Below, in pieces: positions 12,901 through 24,900 of a stretch of 64,000 bases of DNA (its first letter is position 1; the number at the start of each line of letters is the position of its first letter). The position numbers were made by a program, and so were the translations under genes. Source of the DNA: Notolepis coatsorum (lineage: Eukaryota; Chordata; Actinopteri; Aulopiformes; Paralepididae); the NCBI GenBank assembly GCA_963971535.1, contig OZ020598.1:91971742-92035741 (forward strand), given 5' to 3'. The notes under the pieces are model-generated. The model saw only the letters and a program-made list of their open reading frames with translations. It was not told where the DNA came from and did no database searches.

Positions 12901-15900
12901 TGTAACAGACCTGAAGCTACTACTATGTGTCTTATAAGCTGTAACAGACCTGAAGCTACTATGAGTCTTATAAGCTGTAGCAGACCTGAAGCTACTATGT
13001 GTCTTATAAGCTGTAACAGACCTGAAGCTGCTATGTGTCTTATAAGCTGTAACAGACCTGAAGCTGCTATGCGTCTTATAAGCTGTAACAGACCTGAAGG
13101 TGCTATGAGTCTTATAAGATGTAACAGACCTGAAGCTACTATGTGTCTTATAAGCTGTAACAGACCTGAAGCTACTATGTGTCTAATAAGCTGTAACAGA
13201 CCTGAAGGTGCTATGAGTCTTATAAGATGTAACAGACCTGAAGGTGCTATGTGTCTTATAAACTGTAACAGACCTGAAGCTACTATGTGTCTTATAAGCT
13301 GTAACAGACCTGAAGCTACTATGTGTCTTATAAGCTGTAACAGACCTGAAGCTACTGAGTCTTATAAACTGTAGCAGACCTGAAGCTGCTATGAGTCTTA
13401 TAAGCTGTAGCAGACCTGAAGCTGTTATGTGTCTTATAAGCTGTAACAGACCTGAAGCTACTATGTGTCTTATAAGCTGTAAACAGACCTGAAGCCGCTA
13501 TGTGTCTTATAAGCTGTAACAGACCTGAAGCTACTATGTGTCTTATAAGCTGTAACAGACCTGAAGCTACTATGTGTCTTATAAGCTGTAGCAGACCTGA
13601 AGCTACTATGTGTCTTATAAGCTGTAACAGACCTGAAGCTACTATGTGTCTTATAAGCTGTAACAGACCTGAAGCTACTGAGTCTTATAAGCTGTAACAG
13701 ACCTGAAGCTGCTATGAGTCTTATAAGCTGTAGCAGACCTGAAGCTGTTATGTGTCTTATAAGATGTAACAGACCTGAAGCTGTTATGTGTCTTATAAGC
13801 TGTAACAGACCTGAAGCTGCTATGTGTCTTATAAGCTGTAACAGACCTGAAGCTACTATGTGTCTTATAAGCTGTAACAGACCTGAAGCTGCTATGAGTC
13901 TTATAAGCTGTAGCAGACCTGAAGCTGCTATGAGTCTTATAAGCTGTAGCAGACCTGAAGCTACTATGTGTCTTATAAGCTGTAACAGACCTGAAGCTAC
14001 TATGTGTCTTATAAGCTGTAGCAGACCTGAAGGTGCTATGTGTCTTATAAGCTGTAGCAGACCTGAAGCTACTATGTGTCTTATAAGCTGTAACAGACCT
14101 GAAGCTACTATGTGTCTTATAGGCTGTAGCAGACCTGAAGCTACTGAGTCTTATAAGCTGTAGCAGACTTACCGGTGCCGACGGCGCTACTTTGATGACG
14201 TGAGGGGAGATCCCTGACACAGGGACGGCCCCACTGGGAGGGAGGTTTTTACTGGTGACCGACGCCCAGGAGAATGGCTGGAGGAGACGAGAGATAAAGA
14301 AAGAGTGTGGGGGGGGGAAAGAATTAGGAGAGATGGAGAGAGAGAATCATCTATTGTAGCTTTTGTTTCTATGCAACGGAACACATTTTCTAAAGTTTCA
14401 TATTCACATTGTGTGTGTTTTCTGTGTAAGAAGGGCTGGGAGAGATTGTGGATCAACTAAATAATTCTGCGTAGGGCTATCCTAGAAGTTCTTAGTCCAC
14501 TAATGGTCTTTTATCGATTATACAATAACTTGATTGTAAATCTGTAAAATATGAGTTTACACATTCAATACAGAAGGACCCCTTTTCAATCTGGTGCTCA
14601 TCGTTTTAACTCTAGTTTACCAGAGATGATAATTTTAACTCTAGTCCTTACCAGAGATGATCATTTTAACTCTAGTGCTGTGACCAGAGATGATAATTTT
14701 AACTCTAGTGCTGTGACCAGAGATGATAATTTGAACTCTAGTGCTGTGACCAGAGATGATAATTTTAACTCTAGTGCTGTGACCAGAGATGATCATTTTA
14801 AATCTAGTGTTTACCAGAGATGATAATTTTAAATCTAGTGTTTACCAGAGATGATAATTTTAAATCTAGTGTTTACCAGAGATGATCATTTTAAATCTAG
14901 TGTTTACCAGAGATGATCATTTTAACTCTAGTTTACCAGAGATGATCATTTTAACTCTAGTTTACCAGAGATGATCATTTTAACTCTAGTGTTTACCAGA
15001 GATGATCATTTTAACTCTAGTGTTTACCAGAGATGATCATTTTAACTCTAGTGTTTACCAGGTGTTTACCAGAGATGATCATTTTAACTCTAGTGTTTAC
15101 CAGAGATGATCATTTTAACTCTAGTGTTTACCAGAGATGATCATTTTAAATCTAGTGCTGTGACCAGAGATGATCATTTTAACTCTAGTGCTGTGACCAG
15201 AGATGATCATTTTAACTCTAGTGCTGTGACCAGAGATGATCATTTTAACTCTAGTGCTGTGACCAGAGATGATCATTTTAAATCTAGTGTTTACCAGAGA
15301 TGATAATTTTAAATCTAGTGTTTACCAGAGATGATAATTTTAAATCTAGTGTTTACCAGAGATGATCATTTTAAATCTAGTGTTTACCAGAGATGATCAT
15401 TTTAAATCTAGTGTTTACCAGAGATGATCATTTTAACTCTAGTTTACCAGAGATGATAATTTTAACTCTAGTTTACCAGAGATGATCATTTTAACTCTAG
15501 TGTTTACCAGAGATGATCATTTTAACTCTAGTGTTTACCAGAGATGATCATTTTAACTCTAGTGCTGTGACCAGAGATGATCCTTTTAACTCTAGTGTTT
15601 ACCAGGTGTTTACCAGAGATGATCATTTTAACTCTAGTGTTTACCAGAGATGATCATTTTAACTCTAGTGTTTACCAGAGATGATCATTTAACTCTAGCA
15701 CTCACCAGAGATGATCGTTTTAACTCTAGCACTCACCAGAGATGATCATTTTAACTCTAGCACTCACCAGAGATGATCATTTTAAATCTAGTGTTTACCA
15801 GAGATGATCATTTTAACTCTAGTGTTTACCAGGTGTTTACCAGAGATGATAATTTTAACTCTAGTGTTTACCAGAGATGATCATTTTAACTCTAGTGTTT

Positions 15901-18900
15901 ACCAGAGATGATCATTTTAACTCTAGTGTTTACCAGAGATGATCATTTTAACTCTAGTGTTTACCAGGGATGATCATTTTAACTCTAGCACTCACCAGAG
16001 ATCATTTTAAATCTAGTGTTTACCAGAGATGATCATTTTAAATCTAGCACTCACCAGAGATGATCATTTTAACTCTAGTGTTTACCAGAGATGATCATTT
16101 TAACTCTAGCACTCACCAGAGATGATCATTTTAACTCTAGCACTCACCAGAGAGGAGCGCTTTATTTAAAGGCTGGTTGCTGACATGTTGGGATATCCAC
16201 CGTGTACCTAAAGGCACTATGGCTTGGCTCTCTGCAGAGCAGCTGTGGCAACAGCTATGAATAGAAATCAAGTGTAAGAATATCATTATCTCCTTGTGGA
16301 GGCATATCACAGCAGGATGCTAACCACTAACCAGTGACAATCTAAAACAGTCCCCCTGGCCATCCCTACAGTAAAGCCTACCCTGTTCTCCTCTGGCGCG
16401 GCGGGGGCCGCGGGGGCGGGCTCTGAGGCGGGGGTGGTCTCTGCGGCGGCGGGGACGGGCGTGGGGCTCTTCTCGCTCGGCTCCTCGGAGGTCTGTGTTT
16501 CTGGTTGCGTTTCCAGCAGAGCTTCCTGTTTCAGCTCCACCACGGGAGGCTCCGCCTCCTTCTCAGACTCCGGCTCGGGTTCAGGGGTCAACGGCGACAC
16601 TTCCTCCTCCTCTTCCTCCTCCTCCTCTTCCTCTGGAGCCACCGGCTCTGAACTGGAACGGATATGGAGAGATGTTGATGAGGCTGTGGTGTGGTCGTGA
16701 AAGGGTTAACCCTTTGTCGTGTGGCAGTGAAAGTCAACCTTCTGTATTGTTGTCCTGAACTTAACTCAGTAAGGCGAGTTGGTATTGAATCCTAGGTAAC
16801 GGTATTGACACCGGTATTTGAACATTTTCAAATGATAACCAGCCTAAGAACAGCAAGCTAATCTGAACAACAAAAAATACTGTATTTAATTTAGTCTCTA
16901 GAGAACAACATCAGTAAAAAGACACCTCAAAGTACTGAATAATCGTCGTAACAATGTCTGAATGATGAGGGTTCCACTGCAAATGCAGCCAGAAAAACAA
17001 ACAACAACATTCAGTTCAATTTACCTCCAGTTCTTACGCACAGGCAAGCAGACCAATGCAAGTGCGCCTTTGTAGGAGGACTAATGCGAGTACTTTGACA
17101 AATCAATGAGAAGAAACGGTTGCGATTGGAGGATCAAGAAAAAAGTGTAGTGTGTTCCTACCAGGGTGTCTATGTGTTGTGTCCCTACCAGGGTGTCTGT
17201 GTGTTGTGTTCCTACCAGGGTGTCTGTTCGTAGAAGGCCGCAGACTCCTCCTGGACCACCTCGGGGGACGGCACTCGCTCCTCCATCTCCTCCACCTCGT
17301 CCTCGGACTCTGCGCATAACACAAAAACATGGCCGACATTAGGAAACCGCGCCCCTGCATCGCATACCTACCTCCATGAGGTACCATGGACCCGCTCTAT
17401 AACTCTGCTCTCAGATTGATCACTGGGGAGTCGGGACAGATATGATATTCACCATTGTGTCCTTTATAAAAGGTAGGTTGGCCTTCTCTTTTCAGACAAT
17501 CGCAACGATCATTGGTATTTGTTTATCTTTAAAGCTCTTATTGGTAAGTTAGCCCCTAATATTTCAATGTTGTTAGAATGGAATTTTGGTACGTATTCGA
17601 CTCGTTCTAGTGTCTGGTTCTTAGGGTCCCTCCATCATGAGCTCTGAACTTGGAAGATCAGCCTTTTCTATTGATCTGATCACCCAACACTTGGAATGAC
17701 CTTCAACTCGCTCTAAAGTTGGAAGTTCTTCCAACGTTTACAGAATTTAAGAGAATGATTTCCGATCACAGTGTGTCAACTTGTGACCGTTAACAGAATT
17801 ATTTTTCATTTTGATTGTGTTTATTCATTAGTCTTTTCTGTCGATTGTAAACTTGTTGTTGCTGTAAGTGAGGGAAACCTCAGCTTCATAACGAGTTGGC
17901 TGCACGTTAGCCTAGCTTAGCACAATGAATGGAAGTAGACAGTGCCGGTTAGCTTAGGAATTGTCCAACTAACACCTTGCTCACTCAGCACATAACTCAG
18001 TAAGGCGGAAAAAGGTATGGTGTTGGTATTGAATCCTAGGTAACAGTATCGACACGGGTATTTGAACATTTTCAAATGATAACCAGCCTAGGAACAGCGA
18101 CCTCATCTGAACAACAAAAAATACTGTATTTAATTTAGTCTCTAGAGAACATCGGTAAAAAGACACCTCAAAGTACTGAATAATCGTCGTAACAATGTCT
18201 GAATGATGAGGGTTCCGCTGCAAATGCAGCCAGAAAATAAACAACAACATTCAGTTCAGTGTACCTCCATTTCTTACGCACAAGCAAGCAGACCAATGCA
18301 AGTGCGCCTTTGTAGGAGGACTAATGTGAGTACTTTGACAAATCAGAAGAAATGGTTGCGATTGGAGAATCAAGAAAAGAGTCAACTTTGACCTAACGTT
18401 GAGATAGGTCAAAGTGTTGACAAAGTGTTGATGACAAAAGTAAAAATATTCCAAGAAATGATTTCTGAAACATTCTGAGTGTCAAAGTTTCATTATGAAT
18501 CATACTTCCTATTCTATTGGATCAGCCAACATACTGCCCATGCCAGGGCAGATAGTGTGCTACATTGAATGTCAAAAGAACATGCACAGTCTACAGAGCA
18601 GAGAAGGTGAACGGGGCTCGTGGTGGGAGGGGCAGAGCTCACCTTCTGGGGGCTCTGAGTCCGAGTCTCCGAACACCTCGTCCTGGTAGCGGAACACGTC
18701 GTTGTGCACATAGAACTTGTTCGCTACGGTGCCCTGCGAGGAACACAGAGGGACAATCACAAAGAAGAAATACTAATAACATTCACACCAAGTCATACAG
18801 AAAAGTCCACAAAACGACCTAAGGTGTTTTTTTCTTTTTTTTTTTAATAAATAGAAAACGATTGCATGCACACTTTAAAGACACAGGGGAGAGAGCATTC

Positions 18901-21900
18901 ATCGCTCCTCGTGTTTTGTGTTTCTAAATTTTTAAACCTCAACTCGCAATGTCCAACTAACCCGAATGTCTGAATGATATTAAGTACCCAGAGAGACTGA
19001 AAAATACACAAGAAAGAAAAGAGCATTCATCACGTGGTGCAAGAAAGAAATGTTTCCGAAAACATTCATCACTGTTGTGTTCCTTGAAAGGTCAACCTCT
19101 GTCCAACACAGACCAAGAGTGGAACTCGTCAGAGAAAGGGCATCTCATATTTTGTAGGGGTGGGGGGGGGGGGGGGGGGGAATCGATACGTAGTAGTATC
19201 GCGATACTCTGCGTGGCGATACTGTATCGATACAGGGACGCCAAGTATCGATATTTAATTATTCATAAAAAATATAAACGATTTTTTTTGTATAAGAAAG
19301 TTGCATTGTTCATTTCAATACCTGTAATAGTACAGTAGTCCACACACACATGTGCATTCAGTTAAGTTGGAATATGACTAATACAACAGTTCAGTTTGTC
19401 AGGTACATGCAACACAGATTACAGTGTTTACATCTGTCTGCTTGAGAAAATACCATGTTCTGCAATAAAAATGATTGAAGTGAGATGAACAGACTGAACT
19501 TTATTTGATTAGATAAAACATGTTGACAGTTTTACTTTGCAGTTAAAAAAGGGAAAAAAATATAAAAGAAATTCACAATACTCAGCGTATCGCGATACTA
19601 TCGTATTGTGACGCAAGTATCGCGATAGTATGGTATCGTGAGGTCTCTGGCGATTCCCACCCCTAATATTTTTATTCTTCTTGATGCGATTACTTTATAA
19701 CTCTTTTTTTGTTGGGTGGAGCCAATGAAATGCAGCTGCTTATAATGGTGAACTTGCTGCTAACGCAGTCTGCAAAATTCCTACTAACACTACTTTTAAG
19801 TCATGCTACATACCGGTAATAATTTTTTAAAGCATGCAGTTTGCTAATTGGGCAATTGTGTAGATGGATAATATAATAAATTTAACTGATGGGACTATGG
19901 AATAAGATGTCAATGTAGTTTGTAAATACTGTGACAGATTTGGCCGTCGTCTTCGTAATGATGTGGCTCACACCTGAAGCAGGTCTGATCTTGAACTGGT
20001 TTGGTCAAATAGGTTACACAAACCTTCAACATGTTCCTCTCAGGGCCGGTTATGATGGCCTTGTTTTTCTGTGAAATGCCCCTTTAATATGTGGTAAAGT
20101 GGGATTGTAATGATCGTGGCGTTTTTTTTTTGCACATAATCTCACGCACAAAAACATGTATAAATAATGGTATCGATTGCATTGCTTCAATGCTATAGAG
20201 CAGGGGTTCTCAAACGTTTTTATACCACGACCCAATTTTATTTAGGATTTTTCTTTGGTGACCCCACACTTTATTACAGCACTATGTTATCAATACATAT
20301 TAATAAAACGAGGCATATTTTGCCAAAATATGTTGCCAGAACATAAAAAATAATTTAATTAAAAAGTTTTACTTGCCAATGCGCGACCCACCTACCCACG
20401 ACCCCACTTTGGGTCACGACCCGTAGTTTGAGAAACGCTGCTATAGAGTATCAAAACAATGCTGCATCATATTTAAAGTCCAAAATCATCCAAAATGTAA
20501 CCAAGCCTCCGACTGGCCCCCTCGGCACATGCAACGCACATAACTCAGTAAGTATTGTGTTGGTATTGAATCCTAGGTAACAACAGTATCGACACCGGTA
20601 TTTGAACATTTTCAAATGATAACCAGCCTAGGAACAGCGAGCTCATCTGAACAACAATTTTTTTTTTTTTTAATCCACTTTTTCTCCCATTTTCTATATT
20701 TTCTCCCATCCCAATTTCGTATCATCCAATTCAACCCTCCCCTGTCACGAACGCTGTTTCTTGCCTCCCACAAGCCGGCTGCAATGTGGACTAAGTCATA
20801 CATAGCACAAGTCCCCTCCGGTACGTGAGGTAACAACAGTTGCATCTTTTCACCTGCGCAGCTCGATCTCTCAGTGGCGAGGAATAACGCGTGGGAGGCT
20901 CACGCTGCCCCCGACACTTCCTGATTCTACTGCGCAGGTGCACCAACCGACCTGTAGGAGTCGCTGTCCACAACGCCCGATCCCCACCCATCAGTTTCCC
21001 ACCCCCTAATACGGCCAATGTGTATTAGTACGGACGACCAGCTAAACTGAAAGCAAATGTGGAGCGCTGGGCTCGAACAGGCGAGCCCAGCGTCTCCAGA
21101 TTTCATGGCGAGCGCCTTGCCCACTACGCCACGTAGCCGCCAAATATTGTATTTAATTTAATCTCTAGAGAACATCAGTAAAAAGACACCTCAAAGTACT
21201 GAATAATCCGCCATAACAATGTCTGAATGATGAGGGTTCCGCTGCAAATGCAGACAGAAAATAAAACATTCAGTTCAGTGTACCTCCAGTTCTTACGCAC
21301 AGGCAAGCAGACCAATGCAAGTGCGCCTTTGTAGGAGGACTAATGTGAGTACTTTGACAAATCAATCAGAAGAAATTGTTGCGATTGGAGGATCAAGAAA
21401 AGAGGACGGGGCTTGAGATGGTGTTGATGGAACGCCGGCTCGCTAAAGTATGGAGAGGATATCACTTTGAAAATGCTTTTGTCATTTCCAAAATTAGGTA
21501 GAACATTTGCAAACCATACGAGTGTGGATTTGACCACCTCCGGGACTGAAAAGTGTTCCCGAATATGTATTATAGCGTAAGTGTGGATAAGGCCTCACCA
21601 TACATTCAGCCACAACAGAATGAAATTTTGTCTCTTTCCTCATCAATTTAATCACTTCATTGAAACAATACATTCAGTCGCTTTCCTCATCAGTTTAATC
21701 ACTTGACTGGAATAATAAACTGGCATGACTGCATTCAACTAGGGCAATATGGTCAAAATATATCACATTATCTTATTTTCGACGGTATAACAATAAATAG
21801 TTGATATTTTTCCAGTGCAAATGACAGTGATTTGACATATTCTTTGTAATATAATTGCCATGGCTCTTTTTCATTCAAAAGTGTATATTTGAACCCAAGG

Positions 21901-24900
21901 TTTATCCCAAAATCTTTATAATACTGCTGCAAGAAACTATTTTTAGATTGACAAAAAAAAAATACATGCATCATTATGCTATTCGACTATACATACATAG
22001 TTGACGATGGTATAGTAAAAATCCATACCTTTGGAATCACGCCGGTATACCTTAATATTCTGTATATCGACAAGCCCTACAAGCAAGCCTGATCTCAACG
22101 GGAGCATTGTCAACATTTACAAAAACTGGACCGTTTCAAAACGTAACCTATTCAACATTTCACAAGCTATTAATTCTCCCTAAAGTCAGCGGTGAGCGCC
22201 CACCTCGGGTGCCAGCACGAAGGTCTGCATGAACTTCCTCATGGGCTGCATGTTGTTGGACAGCTCGCCCATCACCTGTACCACCACGCCCTCGTTCAGG
22301 GTGGCGTGGGCGTCCACGTGGCGGATCTTGGTGTGGCAGTCGCGGAAGCTCAGGGCCATCACTTTCTTATGGATCTCCTGGGACGGACGAGAGAGAGAGA
22401 AGAGAGAAACGGTGTTCTAGAATGTTACCGAATCCAGTGCAATGGATCTCATGGAATGGAGTTTGGACAGAATGTTATGGAAAAGTTTGGACTTCTAAAA
22501 CAAGCATTTCTAGAGGATAAGAGAATGAAAGGGGTTTAATAAACTGAGACATCACTTATTTAGTATTTTACATATAAATAGACCAAATATAATAGTGTTG
22601 TGGCCAGGATCCCTACTTTGGGCAGCCCTGCTCTATATCACAGAACAATCACTAGTAACTACTAGAAACTAGTAGATGAATAGCCTCACAGAAGACAATT
22701 GTTAAGTCTCACAGACTTGGGACCCTGGTTGAGTGTTAATTCGTTGAATTTGGGTTACCAGAACCGAACAAGCTTAAGAAACTTTCATCGACTGTTCTAG
22801 AATACCACAGAGCACAATAGCATCAAGTTCTTATCAAGAAAACCACATTTCCAGAAAACAGGAGTGCAAAGAGACATTTGATGAGAAACTGAAAACCTCA
22901 AATGTTTTTACTTGAAAATGTCACCGGCCAACGGCCTTCATTTGAGGACCAACCATACGTGTGGTGTATTCCTCTTTGCAAATATTGTGTTGTTATGTAG
23001 GAGATAGTGCCGTGAATTAAGAAATAAAACAAAATAGGTAAGTAGTCAGAGAAAAGTAAAGATGTCTGAAACGACGCACACAGAAACATCCAGTAGAAAT
23101 GGGCATCGTAAGTAGCCAGAAATAACCTGAAGAAAGATAATAGGCCAATAAATCCACAGTGCTCCTAAATGCCATCCGTGCAGAACGGGCTTCTACTCAG
23201 GGTTTGATAATATTGAACCACTTACAGACTGTCCGTACACCGCCTCCACCGGCTTGCCGTTGTTGTCCAGACCTCCGTGCACGTAGGACGAGTTCTTGCC
23301 ATAAAACCTAAACAGAAGAGACACAGGGACGATTAGATTAGAGGATAGAGAGATAACAGACAAGAGATAGAAAGATGAAAGGCTTTTTTTGGTCCAACAA
23401 TAGTTGATATTCTCCCTATACCTCCATCCTGTATCTGAAGTTCATAGCACAAGGGATTTGATCCTCACAAGAGCAAGTCACACAGTCACTAGATTAATCC
23501 TAATCCCAGATTTAACATGGGCTGTCAATGGACATCTCCACTGGGGAAAGAGTCCTGATCTAGGACTAGGTTTAATCACCATCTGTGAAACTGGCAAATG
23601 TGCCAACGGAGTCTAGATGTGCCAACAGCCCTTCTGGCACGTCTTGGATATGCAATGGATTTCATCACATCATCTTCTCAATTTGATTATCTAACATGTG
23701 GGGCTTTCCATCTTTGACTGAAGAGATTCTTACTTAGTCAAATAATAGTCAGAACTTTCCCCACTAACCCATTAACCTCTTAACGTGCACCAGCGGAATG
23801 CACAAATTCACGGCACTTTGCTTCTAGCGGCTCGGGCTGCATTTTTCGCCAAACGTATAAATTACCGAATTAAAGATATATTTGTTGCCGTTCGAACGCC
23901 ACCTCACTCGACCAAATTCGTGCCTGGGTTATCGAGTTACATGGCGATATGTCAGGCGAGCGCGTAAAGATTACCACCCCGGACTTCCGACGTTCCAGAA
24001 CTGCAAATCATCCGCCGATGGCAAAAATGATTGGTCAGCGTTGAATGTAGCTTTCCAACGATACCCCACGTTAGGGCTGGGCGATAAAACGATAATTATC
24101 GCGATAAATTATTTCCTCGAAATAAACATGAAACGTGGTCGCAAAGTTTCGATATATCGATTTTCGAAGCTTGGATATCAGCACACGCACTAACAACCAA
24201 TCAGGAATAGAGCTACGTTACGTGATGACGCGCTTACGCACCACAGCTCCAGATGTGCTACTGTTTTGGTTTCGATTTCCGAGGAGATTAGTTTAGCAAC
24301 TTTAGTTATGAAAATGCATAAAAATTCCAGTGAAGGAGACCCGCGGTGCACCTCTGGGTAGGAAACAAGGCTGGCTAGGATGGGTGTGTGGCGTGAATTC
24401 TGAGGGTAACGGTTAGAGTAGTGTGGGGTATGCGGTGGACGTCGTTGCAATGTATTGGGGCGGAACGGAGTATTTTAGGGTGATAGTTAGTACATTGTCG
24501 TGGGATACACCGCTTGCTCTGGCTAACTGTGTTAGTTCTAGGGGTGGGAATCATCAGCTTCATCACGATACGATACGATATCGATTCTTTGGACAACGAT
24601 ACGATATTTGCCGATATCACAAAGTCTGCCACGATACGATACGATACGATTCAATTCAGGTGCCTGCGATCGATATGAGGCGATATTATGTGCCCATTTA
24701 ACACAATCAGTCACATTTAGATCAACTAAAAAAAGGCTACGGAAATATCAATTGATGTATTTATTTTTGAGCTCTTCCAGACATTTAAATGAAAAACAAT
24801 CTATTGTTTTTAATACAAATAGACCTCCTGTTCACTTTTGTTTTTATATATTGAGCTTTAACACACACACAGACACACACAGACACACACACACACACAC

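Larger units (their letters stand above)
16756..21405. repeat. Three copies of a roughly 380-bp dispersed repeat in G3BP1 introns
   Basis: Copies lie at about 16756-17135, 17990-18382 and 20530-21405, all in the same orientation. Shared landmarks are AACTCAGTAAGG near the start, CCGGTATTTGAACATTTTC, AATGTCTGAATGATGAGG and GTGCGCCTTTGTAGGAGG. The third copy is interrupted by a SINE (20658-21141). The family is unidentified. Confidence 0.8.
21406..24071. other. G3BP1 introns 2-4, mostly unique sequence
   Basis: Apart from exons 3 and 4, no clear repeat family was recognised. A weak hAT-like end pair near 21741 and 22078 is too decayed to call. Confidence 0.5.

Noticed and set aside
11165-14163. 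Long plus-strand open frames (up to 342 codons) repeating an NRPEA-type motif
   Set aside because: They are a by-product of a 36-bp minisatellite whose unit is a multiple of three and lacks stops in that frame. No flanking gene structure exists and the region is intron 8 of G3BP1 on the other strand.
10762-16153. CRISPR-like arrays
   Set aside because: The repeats are directly tandem with no unique spacers, and the genome is clearly eukaryotic.
21741-22078. A hAT element with ends TAGGGCAATATGG and a matching right end
   Set aside because: Ends match poorly and no 8-bp duplication is present.
22192-22539. 115-codon plus-strand open frame
   Set aside because: Antisense to G3BP1 exon 4.
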